A stretch of DNA of 64,000 nucleotides from Actinernus sp. WN-2022 (GCA_030867875.1 JAOWCC010000936.1:73751032-73815031); one strand, 5' to 3'. Positions 45,366-56,600 are shown, numbered from the stretch's first letter. The notes: generated from the sequence alone by a model not told the origin. Numbers and translations are program-made.

Positions 45366-45447
45366 CAATCTCGTTCTCATAGCCCGCGATCTTTTGGCCA
45401 GTAACTTGGCGCTGGTCAAAAGATCGCCGGCTCTGGGGACGAGATTG
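45366..45447. mobile_element. 82-bp MITE, probably related to its neighbour
   Basis: CAATCTCGTTCTCATAG is mirrored by CTCTGGGGACGAGATTG, with inner GCGATCTTTTG/CAAAAGATCG arms. Flanks at 45357-45365 and 45448-45456 match at eight of nine positions (CRTCTCACG). It directly adjoins the 492-bp MITE. Similar terminal bases suggest a shared transposase. Confidence 0.75.
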
Positions 45448-45867
45448 CATCTCACGACGCTCGTATTCATCAGCAGCTGTGTATCACAGGACGCCAAGGA
45501 ACCACTTTGGACGTTAAACAAATATCTGGCAGTGACCACCCTCAGTGCTTGTTGGTCAGCCGCATTAATGGGAAGATAACTAACATATATAACTACTCAT
45601 GCTTGTAAACTGCGTGGCTTACCGTGTGTACCTATAAACAGCAGTCTGAACAAGCGCCCCGCACATACATGTATATGTAAATCCAGCGTAATTCAGGTCT
45701 GGATAAAGTCTGTCACGATCCACACAATATGTTTCATCGTTCACCCAGATGTTTTCTGAACCCTTTTCTAAGATAGTTTGTAGCAATAGCAACATACGTC
45801 AGACATTTTTGAACTTCGCTTTCCGGGATGGCACTGCGCTCCAGTACGGCACCGACACAGCTGATTA

Positions 45868-46057
45868 GGCCATCCCAATAAAATGCAAATACGTAGAGAG
45901 CTAGGAAAAGAGGTGTAGTTGAAAGTATGTTCTTCAATTTTTTTTTAAACTTTTCCCAAAAATTGGGTCGATGTCAAGCTTTGTATTTTTGTTAACTTTT
46001 CCAAAAAAAATTGGGTCGGTCTGGCGATTGGAAACGGAACATTTTATTGGGATGGCC
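45868..46057. mobile_element. Harbinger-type MITE, TTA duplication
   Basis: GGCCATCCCAATAAAATG and its mirror ending at 46057 are flanked by TTA (45865-45867, 46058-46060). 190 bp with two ACTTTTCC..TTGGGTCG words inside. Confidence 0.88.
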
Positions 46058-46405
46058 TTATGTGGGTTGTGTGAATATACAGGATATATGCACGGGATGT
46101 TAGAAATCATTTATAATTCATTGTTGTGACCTTGTGTATGAATGTATGCAAACATTTGACCCCATAACAGTTACATATATCAGGTGCATCATGGGTAATT
46201 TTAACCTATAATCAGCTTTAAAAAAATAAAAGTTTTGCAAACAAAATTATGTAGATGTATTAAGTAGTGCATTATGATTATTTTCAGTTCTGTTTCATGA
46301 GATTCATAAATGTTTCAATATAAATTACCCACACTGGTATATATGTTGGGCACCACAGACGAAATGATAAAACACCGGATCTCCTAGCGTGTAGGGATTT
46401 GATCA

Positions 46406-46428
46406 GCAATATATATATATATATATAA
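46406..46428. repeat. (TA)n microsatellite
   Basis: Short TA run inside the TTAA element. Confidence 0.8.
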
Positions 46429-47510
46429 ATAGACAAGAAAAGAAATACCAAACTCGTTGCAGAAAGGCTGATTCAATTTTTCTTACAATATTCTACATGG
46501 AATGTACACATCTGTGTTCGGGCTACCTGTGGTGCACAACAGCAGACTGGGTTCTAGTCCTAAATAAAATGGCGGATGCTACAAAGCCACCTGTATAAAC
46601 TATAAATATAATGGTTAAATGTTCTTTCGGTGTAAAATCAACAAGAAGATAATTATCGTAAGTTGTGGCTTCGAGACCATGACAGAGCTGGGGAGGAGAG
46701 CACAAATAAGGCTACAATCAGGTATGCATTTATCGCTGATTCATCCTTCGTGATTACTAATTTCTCTTATAATTTTTGAAGTTGATTGTTAATTAGTTGA
46801 TTGTTTATTGCAAAACCATAGGCATAAGTGACAAATAAATTTATCACCCAGTTATTTTAGGGCTATGTTTCTCATTCCTGTCCGTTATTTGTCCCGTTAT
46901 TCTGCACACGACACAGCTTACCTCTGGCGTTGATTGTTTATTTACGTTGGACCCGGGCGTTGGGAGTATGTTACTTTGGCCTCACTGCTCCTAAGCTTAA
47001 TAAACTTTACAAACTTTTTAGTCCCCAGTTGTATTTCCAAATGACTGATCTACAAAATAATAACTCTCTCATCTTCTACAATTTCGCCGCATCGATAGTA
47101 TTCGAATGTCATTTTACCCTAAAATTTGACTTTTTGAAAAATAATTTAGGAAGTCACTTGTACATGAAAGCCTTACTCCTTGAATACTGAATATTTTTTG
47201 GCACTTATATCATAATTAAATTGCAATTGGTTGTGTTTATGCTGTAGAAACGTTTTGTTTATATAGCTTATATGGTTTGTTCAAAAAAAAAATGTAAACA
47301 TGACTGAAAAAACATAGTGGAAATACCCCTCAAACCGAGGCAGTTCGTACTGACCCCCATATCTCTTACAGTTTTTGGAATTTTTCCAAAATATTCTACC
47401 AAGTCTAATGCCAGGCCAATAGTAATATATGTGCAAAATATGAACAAAATCTGAGATGTACCATGTAGACTCATTTTTTCAGGGTGCATGGTTTTCACAT
47501 GGATGCCCTC

Positions 47511-47660
47511 TTAAACACGATAAAAGATTAAAGCGTTGCCACTTGTGGGGTCGTGTATAATACTAAAATAAACTAGTTAACTATATTCAAATTTTACATT
47601 AAGTTATTAATCATCTATTTTAAAACTAATAATTCAGTAATATTTATAATAATTATAATA
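47511..47660 (-). repeat. LINE 3'-UTR, right half of a split copy
   Basis: Starts at the TTAA duplication with TTAAACACGATAAAAG and matches 5584-5735 almost base for base. Its left half, ending in the ACAATACAAT tail, is at 42076-42105 on the other side of the 5.4-kb element. Confidence 0.8.
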
Positions 47661-47686
47661 TATATAGAATATGATGATGAAGTACT

Positions 47687-47758
47687 GTTTAATAAACGAG
47701 CAGCAGTGTTTTATCAGTTTTAGACCTGATAAAACACGTGCTGCGAGTTTATTAAACG
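47687..47758. repeat. 72-bp hairpin repeat
   Basis: GTTTAATAAACGAGCAGCA and GTGTTTTATCAG pair with CTGATAAAACAC and TGCTGCGAGTTTATTAAAC around a short loop. MITE-like. Confidence 0.75.
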
Positions 47759-47759
47759 G

Positions 47760-49390
47760 CTTCAAAAACTTATAATTGTTACTTTATGAACCATTGATTG
47801 AACCTTTGTATTCACAACATCATGCAAAATATTCGAGTAATCACCGCCTGCGATTACGAACATCTCAAGATAATGACATGAAGAAATTACCATACTATGT
47901 TGGTTGAAGCGGCGTTTCGCAATGCTGAAAGCATTGTGTGACAAAGAACAAGCTCGGGTAAGAATAACCTGCATGCACTTGAAGGATTTGGTGTCGTTGT
48001 TGACATCTATAAAGTTCAACACTTGGAAAGCGATGTGACTGACATGACGGCAGACTACATTTTTGACTCCGGCACAAAATATGAAGAGGATGTTTGTAAG
48101 TTTAATGCACGTTTTTATTATTTTACGGCTTTGAGTTTGGTTTAATAATTGGAACTAAACAGTGACTCGGTAAACAAGTAATGGTAGTTGGATAACTTCA
48201 TTTAAAAAATATTATCTATGTATCTCGGTAGTCTCGGCTGCTGATAATAGTAAATTTAGTGCAAAATTATTATCTAGGTCCTTATGTTCCGTGTACTTTT
48301 GCTATCTTTGGGTCTTTATCGGTGAATTTTTAATTAGGATGAAACTTTATATAAAATTTCATGTTCATTAGTATTCTTTATATAAAACGTTCATCCTAAT
48401 TAGCAATTCAATGAGCCTGAAGCTGAAACATCAATAGAAATTCCAAGAGTTGGAAGATGCTTAGCCATTGTCTCGATCATTAACCCCGTTTCCCCTGGGA
48501 CAGAATTCAAATCCCTCCCCGGGCTTTTTAGAATGTTGAGATTTTATCAGGTACAAAGTAGCATGCACGTGACTGATTTGCTTCATCTGATTGGACAACA
48601 TGCTCATTAATTATTCATGAGTTTTTGAAGAAATATTGATCACTAGGGTTTGAAATCTGATCAAATACCACTAGTGCGTTTGGAACTGGTGTTTCATTGG
48701 ATGTCAAGATGCATCCACCTGACGAAGCTTCACCCGGTATCAAGACCAATGCATGTGACCAAATACAGTACCTTCATTGGATGACTATCTCAAGAATTCT
48801 TAATGAGTTTGAGAAAGATTGATCAACTGCTTGCAAAGTGGGGTGTCTCGAAAACAAAGACCTCGAACTCGGCAAGGGGCGGCATTCACCTCCTCGGAAC
48901 CTGGAATAGTACTGCCTATCCAAAGAATAGCCTACCCTGAAACAACACAAACCCTAACCCTAAAACAATGGAATCCTTTGTCAGTGCAATCCAATTGGGA
49001 TCCAATAAAATGCAAAGTTTTGAAAGGTAAAGGCCTCCTGCCCGGCAATGGATAGGTCAATGACGTCATCTCGAGCCTTTCAGACCTGAAGGCACGTTTC
49101 TTTTCTTGTTCTGTTCCTCTAGTTTTATTTTTAAGTCCCTTTTACATTGATTCCCTGGCTTCTGTCATCTTTTTCCTCGTACTGATTGCTCTTCGTTTCT
49201 CCAGTTTTTTGGGGGGCGGGGACAATGCAAGTGAGCGGTTACTCAGTTCAAAATGGTGGTTCATTTTCGTGCGGACCGGAAAAAGCGCGAAAAGTTCAAC
49301 AGAGGCAAAAACACATTTTCTTAATTTTCAAGTTTTTGGGGTTTGGGGAGTCTTAGGGGTCTTTGTTTTGGAGACACCCTGCAAATATAG
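47760..49390. other. no gene assigned; one possible exon and one hairpin
   Basis: A plus-strand frame at about 47976-48088 (VVVDIYKVQHLESDVTDMT) ends at a good donor-like TTT/GTAAGTTT, but I recognise no family and no matching acceptor is convincing. A hairpin at 48337-48402 pairs TAATTAGGATGAA with TTCATCCTAATTA. CCCTAACCCTAA at 48951 is too short to be telomeric. Confidence 0.35.
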
Positions 49391-49517
49391 CAATAACATG
49401 ACTTTTGGAGGGCATATTGTTTATTTGTGGCCCGCGGAGTACGCTCCTCGGGGTGCAAATGACACTACAAGGGACACAAATAAACAATATGTCCCTACAA
49501 AAAAGTCATGTTGTTAT
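49391..49517. mobile_element. MITE-like inverted repeat
   Basis: AATAACATGACTTTTGGAGG and CATATTGTTTATTTGTG are mirrored by CACAAATAAACAATATG and AAAAGTCATGTTGTTAT. About 127 bp. Target duplication not resolved. Confidence 0.65.
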
Positions 49518-49622
49518 CATTATCATCAATATACAAGGCCAAATAACTGTTAAAATACTTTACTGAATTATGATTCGGCATAATCAGCTTACTAAAAGTT
49601 GACCGGGCGGTAAATGTGTTTG

Positions 49623-49711
49623 CAGCCCGCTCGGTTCGTCATCGGCCCGCTCGGTTCATCATCGGCCCGCTCGGTTCATCATCGGCCCGCTCGGTTCGTC
49701 ATCGGCCCGCT
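49623..49711 (+). repeat. 20-bp tandem repeat, four units
   Basis: CGGCCCGCTCGGTTCRTCAT repeated four times plus a partial fifth. It lies in the putative intron upstream of the acetyltransferase-like exon. Confidence 0.9.
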
Positions 49712-49880
49712 AGTTTGAGAGCTTTCGCGAGGCCGGTTTTCTATTTGATCACGTATTTTGATGACAATTGGAGTTTTCTTGGTTTTATAGTCCTGTTAAC
49801 AGTACACATAAATAAAATTAATAACAGTTCCTCTGCGATTCGAAAAATACGTTTTAATAGTTCCTGTGTTGCCTTTTCAG

Positions 49881-50054
49881 ATTGCAAAAGAGAAGGGATG
49901 CACTAAGATCACGTGGGCATTTCTGGAATGGAGCAAGCTCGCTGTAGATTTCTACGAGTCTTTGGGAGCTAAACCTTCGAGATGGAAAATCTATGACCTC
50001 GGCAACGAACAGATACTCGAACTAGCTGGTCCAGATGATGGTTCAGCATCTTAG
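49881..50054 (+). CDS. terminal exon of a GNAT (spermidine/spermine N-acetyltransferase-like) gene
   Basis: A clear acceptor (TGTTGCCTTTTCAG) precedes an open exon of 57 codons ending TAG at 50052-50054. It reads IAKEKGCTKITWAFLEWSKL, then AVDFYESLGAK, and later EQILELAG. The pattern GC..W..LEW(N/S)..A..FY...GA is the last strand-helix part of SSAT-type polyamine acetyltransferases, where the conserved Tyr after F assists catalysis. The acetyl-CoA-binding R/Q-x-x-G-x-G/A segment should be in upstream exons, which I cannot find in this window. Either the gene has a long repeat-filled intron reaching leftward or this is an orphan exon. The frame is intact, so a live gene is plausible. Confidence 0.65.
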   Translation: MAKEKGCTKITWAFLEWSKLAVDFYESLGAKPSRWKIYDLGNEQILELAGPDDGSAS

Positions 50055-50718
50055 AAATATTGAGAATTATAGTTCTCAAACTCATTAAAGATTTTTAGTC
50101 ATCATTTAACTGTCACGTGTACGGGCTTTGATACGCCAGTGAAACACTGGTGGTGAATCTTGGTACCCAATGAAACACCAGAGGAACATCACTAGTGATT
50201 TGGATCACAAATCACGGACTAGTGACTTGGAAATCCAAATCACGTGATCTTTCTTTGGCTTTCTATTGGGTATCACAATTCATGCATGTGATAGACCTAT
50301 AATTAAGCTACAAGGTTACATCATAAGTATGACTTTACATGACGAGAACTGAAGGAAAAGATGGAAATAAAAATCGGTGTCCAGAGTGTGACTCGAACCA
50401 TCGTCCTCATGGTTGCTCCAGCTACGTACGCTATCAGGTCGTTTGTTGAAACGAGCGTGAAAATTAACAATCACAACCCTTGTAGTCTATAATTGTACGC
50501 AACAAAATACCAGGCAAACAATAATAATAATTATTATTATTTTTAGGAAGTAAGTCTTTATTACCAAATGAAAACATACATTTCATTTGTGACAACTTAT
50601 AGTGATAGAAAAATAAAGAAAAGTTAAGTTAGTTGTGGATTACATGTGATTGTGGTTCTAAAGCTAAGCTATATTTAAATATTAATCTATTAACGAATCC
50701 TGACTTAAATCCTGACTT
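50055..50718. other. downstream flank; tRNA-like fragment
   Basis: CATTAAAGA at about 50084 might serve as a weak polyadenylation context. On the minus strand at about 50385-50455 GGTTCGAGTCACACTC resembles a B box with an upstream TAGCGTACGTAG word, a possible tRNA-derived repeat. Nothing else recognised. Confidence 0.3.
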
Positions 50719-51669
50719 ACACTCGTTCTCAATAACACGTGCAGGTTCGAAATTGAATTTCTAACGGAAAACGTCAATTTAGTTGATGTCAATCAACTAT
50801 ATTTCTATGGCAACACTGGTCTGCATGCTTCGGTCAGCAATTCTCCAAGACGGACACGATCGCGAGGGATGTTTGAAATTTGCTGAAGGAGATGAAGCAG
50901 AATCTCAATACTACGAAAACGTCGCCATACAACTCCCAGATGTGGAGGAAACATAAATAGTGTAGGAGGTCAACGAAATCGTAAGGCGACATAGGTAGAG
51001 AAATGGCGGATACTAAGCCGAAAAACGATTGATTTTTGCTTGAATTCCTCACCGAAATGTCAGTCGAGAGTGGAGAGCATGTCCTGAGAGTTTAAAAAAA
51101 AAAATTGCCCTGTCGAATGTTGTATCCATGCCTGGAGCTCGTCGAGGTAGAGCTCGAGGGTATTGCTCGATAAAACCTCTTATAAGGAGCATATCTGCAA
51201 CTGGATGAATAAAAATAACTATAATTATTTTTCCAAGACCTTTGAAAGCTATATAAACAATCAGATTTCTTATACACAAACCGCTCGCTCACACACAAAG
51301 TTTATGCGATTTCCCTATTTTGATCTTATACACAAACCGCTCGCTCACACACAAAGTTTATGCGATTTCCCTATTTCGATCTTATACACAAACCGCTCGC
51401 TCACACAAAGTTTATGCGATTTCCCTATTTTGATCTTATACACAAACCGCTCGCTCACACATAAAGTTTATGTGATTTCCCTATTTTGCAAACCCTTGGC
51501 TCTAAGCATGATAGCGACTTTGGGAAAGACTTTGCCATGTTTACAAAATGCTAGTTACCCGAACGGTTCACTTCAAACTCCATGGAAACCGTTTGATTGA
51601 CATCCACCAGAAACGACTTCGAAGTCAGGAGTTTCGTTTCGAACCTGCACGTGTTATTGAGAACGAGTG
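50719..51669. mobile_element. 950-bp inverted-repeat element
   Basis: TTACACTCGTTCTCAATAAC followed by ACGTGCAGGTTCGAAA (50719 onward) is mirrored by TTTCGAACCTGCACGT and GTTATTGAGAACGAGTGTAA ending at 51669. The arms extend inward, imperfectly, to TTGATGTCAATCAA. The interior holds the 54-56-bp tandem repeat. No coding gene recognised; the target duplication is not clear. Confidence 0.7.
51269..51485 (+). repeat. 54-56-bp tandem repeat, four units
   Basis: Unit starts CTTATACACAAACCGCTCGC and ends GCGATTTCCCTATTTTGAT. Four copies in register, the last one diverging. A plus-strand frame (51163-51600) runs through it but reflects the repeat only. Confidence 0.9.
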
Positions 51670-52528
51670 TAAACCGAAGCGGCCTCGTGCTTTCATCTGT
51701 TCTCGGTGTTTGGTGAAACACTAGCTCTCTTTTTTGATATATTACTAAAACAAAACTTTGGCGCGTTCTCATTGACCAAAAGCGATACGTCACTGTCGTG
51801 TCAGATTAATGAAAAATAAGAGGTGTAGAGAGCCACTGCTTCTATAATAAACATAGGCGCCAATATGCAATGGTGAACTCCAACTAGGACACTATTACAA
51901 ATCTTGCATTCTGATTGGCTACCCTACTATAGGTCTATTTGTGATACCCCATGGTAGAGAAAAACCGCACGCATTTTCATGAAATAACAGTTTTTCAACT
52001 TCATTCTATTATTTTCTGTCCGGCTAGTTAGTTTATACCATTCAAGCTGTGGGTCTAATTGTTAATTATTTTTGCTATTGCTTAAGACTACAGCATTTTA
52101 ATAGGGGCAATTAAAAAAAGAAATTTCACATGGTTCGGTTTTTTTGTTCATTCAGGGGAATACATCTCATATTTTCATATCATAAACCAGGGAAACAATG
52201 CTTCCTAATGATTTATAAAGAGATGATATTACGTGCAATTAAAAATCCTTGTCATTGTGAAAAATTATCCATAAGTAGTGCAATAAAATGTGGAATCATT
52301 TGAAATAAATCTTGTTTAAAACACTTTAATATCACATACTCTAACATTACAGAATGTATTTTTAATAGACTGTTCTTTTACCCAGTTTTTTTCCTTCTGG
52401 CTTGCAAAATAATGATCACATAGTTCCATCGAAGTGAAATGACTTTGTTCACGTCGAAAGATCAGAATTTAAGACGAGTCTTCCATCTCTTCCATCCCAC
52501 GGCGAGAGAAACTGGAAGAGACCTGCTG

Positions 52529-52587
52529 CATTCTCGTTCCCAGTGCTTAAACTAAACTAACTGAAGGAGGCCCTGGGAACGAGAATG
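52529..52587. repeat. 59-bp hairpin MITE
   Basis: CATTCTCGTTCCCAG is mirrored by CTGGGAACGAGAATG. The ends resemble those of the MITEs at 44857 and 45366 (CAAYCTCGTTC), suggesting one extended family. Confidence 0.7.
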
Positions 52588-52984
52588 TTTACGACGCTTT
52601 CTTTGTCACGCATGCGTTGGGTTACCAAGCAAACCTTGTCATAATCCCCACGTGACTGACGTGGCTCGAAAAGTGTAACCGACGTGTAAGGTGTGACCAT
52701 GCGGACCATGTATTTCCGGAAAAACCGGTCTCAAAACTTGTTTGGTTCGTCCACGGTTGTGGACGGCGGTATATCAAAGAAAGTGTTGACACCGCAGATG
52801 CCTCTTCCCTTTCTCTCTCTCGCCTTGGGAAGGAAGAGATCTCTGCTAGCAGGGAAAGACGAATCATGCAGATCATCCAGTTGTTGAGAGGGCAGATTTA
52901 AGGAAAATTAGTGCGAAAGGCGGCCAACAATCTTTAGAATAAGCAAAACAGCCAAAACAATTGACAAGAAAAATTTTTTTATGC

Positions 52985-53058
52985 CATTGCTTCTAGCGGG
53001 AGTCGATCCGTGAACGCTGGACCCAAAGGCGCGCGCACTGGGCCACAGCGGAAAGCCG
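52985..53058 (-). repeat. tRNA-like sequence
   Basis: On the minus strand TGGCCCAGTGCGCGC (A-box-like) and GGATCGACTCCCGC (B-box-like) lie at tRNA spacing. The acceptor stem is not convincing. A tRNA pseudogene or SINE head. Confidence 0.4.
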
Positions 53059-54324
53059 TTTTTTATTCTTTTTAAAAATACACCTCATTCATAAGGGCGT
53101 GGTCTCTGTATTTTAACAGTTTAGCTACATGTTCAATGTATGAAAAACAACATCCTTGCCATGCGAAAGAGCATACCAACATTGGTGATTCTGTAGAATT
53201 TGAGTGTTGTAGCATAAAAGGCTGTAAAGTTACAGCGATTTGAAATTAGAGAGATTTGTATGAGAAAAACCGTGTAGGCCTTTACATGTATTTCCTACAT
53301 TTAAAATACCAATAATTCGACAGCAATTTGAAACATTGCTTTCGAACTGTGGTCAATTACTAATTTAGGTACGATCTTTCATGTGGAAGCAACAGTTTCT
53401 CTGTACACATTAATATTTATGCAAATTAGGTGGCGGCTATTATGAATGAGGTCTATAGGTACGCCAATCACCAGCAAAGCTTTGAGAGCCCTAGAGCGCT
53501 GACAAGAAATGTTTGCAAAAAATGACTACAATTAGAAAGAATGATACCCAAATATTAATACCCGTAAACAAAGGAAGAAACAAAATGAGGGGGTGGGGGG
53601 GGGGACTTTCTTTACGGGAGTAGCCTGCATAACAGAGACCCCCGTCTCCTTTTTCCATTTTCGCGCGGCCAAAATTATTTTATCACTTTCTTTGCGTTGT
53701 ACTAACACCGAGGGCCTGTTTTCTCAGGCTATTACTGGGACTCCTTGCTGAGAAATTTTAGTGTAGCGATAGGCTAGTGGAAACCAGTTAAGTTGAGCGA
53801 AACGCTTAACCACTATACTACCCCGGCTCCCCACTGGATGGGTGACCTTATGGGATTTTTGCGCGAGCACAGGGCAAGGTATAACTCAACGGCAGCTGTT
53901 AGGAAACACAGGTTCATTTGACTGGCACATATAGACTGAAACTGTATCGCTATTGCTACGCAATGTCCACGATTTAAAAAAGGAACCATGAATCCTTTGT
54001 ATTCATTACTGCGGGCGCAACTCCTTATGCATGATGTCATGATTTTGTGATCACCACCAAGCCGCACTTTGGCACATTTCCTCTCAACACAAACGTGAAG
54101 ACAAAAGCGTGAGATCACGCATTAGGCCAATTGCGGACGATCTGGCGTCACGCTCGTGTTATTTTAGTCACGCTCTTTTTGCAGTTTTTCATGTCGCACT
54201 GTTGTTGCCACACTCTTTTGTTACGTCAATAGGGTACAGTTCATTAGTTCACTTTTGTCGCAGTAATTCTGAAAACGGTACAACTACAGAATACCTCGAC
54301 ACTCTAAAGCTTCACCGCGTAGCC

Positions 54325-54425
54325 GGCTACGCGGAGACGCAGTGAGCTCTATGGACCACCCCATACAGCTTCAAAAGTTTAAGGGGAGGGGTGGTCCATA
54401 GAGCTCACTGCGTATCCGCGTAGCC
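54325..54425. mobile_element. 101-bp palindromic MITE
   Basis: GGCTACGCGGAGACGCAGTG and AGCTCTATGGACCACCCC are mirrored by GGGGTGGTCCATAGAGCT and CACTGCGTATCCGCGTAGCC. A second, inverted end (GCGTAGCC) abuts it at 54317-54324, and a diverged copy of the end is near 54592-54614. Confidence 0.8.
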
Positions 54426-55118
54426 ACTTAGAAATGCAGCTTCAAAAGTTATAATATCTTCGTTCTTTAAATAACAGGCATTACAGCTTGAAAAATAGAA
54501 GGAGGGGGTGGTCAGGCTTACTTGGACTAAACGTCTAACGGATATTTCAGCTCAATGATTATTCCTTCTACACATCCACACCAACTTGAGTCACTGCGTA
54601 TCCAAAGTAGCCAGGCAATTTTAGGGGCTGCTACGGTTTGTGGGGTATTCTGTAGTTACTCCCTGAAAGACGGATCGAGGTCGACACGAGTCAGACGTCT
54701 TTCTGGATAACTAAGCCATATTAACAGAGCATTGGCTTTATCCTTGATGGCAGATCATTGTCCCGAGTTGGATGATGTTCAACAAGAAGCCTGTCGATCA
54801 TAGTCGGGATAACTTGCTGCATGGCATAACGTAGGAGCTAGAGATATCAGCTAGAGAACCGCAGCCTGAAAAACAATGAATTCATCATCATAATCATGAT
54901 CATCAATCATCATTATAATAATCATGCTCGTTATCCTGGCTGTCTGAGGATGTGAGAACAAGAACTATTACAATCCCAAAGGGACACGCGTATCACATAT
55001 GTGTGAAGAGTGCGGGATCCGCTGTCAACCTAATTTAGAATTCAGGGTCCGGTTTTTGCGTAAAAATATATGAAATTCCGGGATATAGACGACTCAGAAT
55101 AATTAATTAGGGTTATTA

Positions 55119-55302
55119 ATACAATAACTTATTTGTGGCGTCGAAATATGCCCTGATATTTCGTCCGCGGACATTATCTGATCCGAGAAGAGAACAGTTC
55201 CCGAGAGCGAAGCTCGAGGGTAACTGTGAGCTTCGAGGATCAGAAAATGTCCAAGAACAAATATCAGGGCATATTTCCACGCCACAATGTAGGTTATTGT
55301 CG
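55119..55302. mobile_element. MITE-like palindrome
   Basis: TTGTGGCGTCGAAATATGCC followed by CTGATATTT is mirrored by AAATATCAG and GGCATATTTCCACGCCACAA. Outer ACAATAAC/GTTATTGT arms extend it. AAATATTTTCT..AGAAAATATTT to its right (55313-55390) forms another pair. Confidence 0.75.
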
Positions 55303-55811
55303 TTATCATCCTTCAAATATTTTCTTTGAGGCGCGCTTATACGCTCACAGGGGGTGCATTCAACCAATCGCGCGCGAGAAAATATTTGATGGGTTATAAT
55401 AACGATTATCATCTTAGTTCTGGATGAGAATACGATAACTTGGACATTCGGGTTTTGTAGTTATCTTTTCCTCGTTAAACCGGGTACGGTTTTGGACCCC
55501 ATGGCTACCAATTTTACATAAAAAGTGTGTCCCCCATGGGGACTAGTTATCTACTAGAAGATGCTGTTAATTTAGCAAAAACAGCACCTTTTCCTTACTT
55601 ATACTAACCCCGAATAGTGTTTGAACTGAGGATCAAATTAACCACCTCTAAAACTACAGATTGACACGCAATAAGCCAGACTGCTATTGGTGTAACTGTA
55701 GAGTGGTGTGGTGCAGCGGCAAACGAACGAACCTGTGTTGTTGAATATTAGTTGAAAACCCAATTTCTACATGCCATGTCCGTCGGCGGATTTAGGGGAG
55801 GGGCTTGGAGG

Positions 55812-55859
55812 CCCCCCCCCCCCCCCCCCCACCCCCCCCCCCCCCCCCCCCCCCCCCCC
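55812..55859. repeat. poly-C tract
   Basis: Almost 50 consecutive C with one A. Length may be inaccurate in the assembly. Confidence 0.9.
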
Positions 55860-56189
55860 TTCGTTGGCTGGGATACATGCCCCTGCACCCCCTAGCTGCC
55901 TATACGGCGAGAGGTTCGGCTTACATCACGGCTCCTTCTTCCTGCATTTCCTGGATCCGCCCCTGATATCATTATTTCAACATACCATTTGGTCGGTTCA
56001 GGAGGTTGTTCAAAGACTAACACTGGAAAGAAGTCCCCAGTCCCCACCCCCAAATGCATTCTCTACCGAATTTTCCCTCCCTCAATAAATAAATATAAAT
56101 TCAAACGTACCAGATAATATCATTGCCAGTCGCAGTTCCTCACGCAGTAACTCCAGAACCTTTCGAACTCCTTCCTCTCCCTTTAAGTA

Positions 56190-56600
56190 ATGCAGTAATG
56201 TATTGGTCATTAGCTTCGCTTGTTTGTATCTCATATCTTATCAGAACAAGTACCGCTAATGATAAATATACGTCATATGAAATTATAACAAGATTTTAAG
56301 GCCTGGTTCACACAGCACCATATGGTGAAGACGCAGTAATGTATTGGTCATTAGCGTCGCTTGTTCTTAATTATATCTCACATCCTACCCATGTTCTTCC
56401 AGTAGAACAAGTACCCCTATATATAATGATAAATATACGTCATATGAAGTGATAACAATAGACTCTAGGCCTGGTTCACACTAGTGGCATAAGCACAAGC
56501 ACCATACGCAGATGCAGTCGCTCGTTCTTATCTCACATCCTATCAGTAGAACAACTGAGTACCCGGCGCTAATGACAAAAACATGCAACAAGAAAGAATA
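56190..56600. repeat. repeated Harbinger-like MITE segments
   Basis: A block containing CAGTAATGTATTGGTCATTA, GCTTGTTCTTAT, AGAACAAGTACC and AATATACGTCATATGA occurs about three times (56190, 56333, 56510), separated by GGCCTGGTTCACAC termini (56300 preceded by TAA, and 56467). The same family is at the window's right edge. Confidence 0.65.

Larger units (their letters stand above)
42106..47510. mobile_element. 5.4-kb element with TTAA target duplication
   Basis: TTAA flanks both sides (42102-42105, 47511-47514). Ends are GAG(A/G)G(G/C)ATCC followed by CATGTGAAAACCATGCA, matching over about 26 bp in inverse orientation. The element splits a LINE tail; an unsplit copy at 5553-5735 reads straight across the junction with one TTAA. 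TTAA duplication with GAGGG ends suggests a Kolobok-like element more than piggyBac (whose ends begin CCC). No transposase is recognisable. It contains several younger MITEs, so it is probably an old non-autonomous copy. Confidence 0.85.
51670..54324. other. no gene recognised
   Basis: Contains a 59-bp hairpin, a tRNA-like fragment (both listed separately) and a poly-G run near 53590. GCGAAACGCTTAACCACTAT at 53798 looks like part of another tRNA-derived repeat. Frames at 52622-52887 and 53813-54118 have no known motif. Confidence 0.4.

Noticed and set aside
51163..51600. 145-codon frame with repeated peptide blocks
   Set aside because: It follows the 54-56-bp tandem array and has no start context or homology I recognise.
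55771..56088. Proline-rich 105-codon protein
   Set aside because: Most of the prolines come from a 48-bp poly-C tract; the frame depends on its uncertain length.
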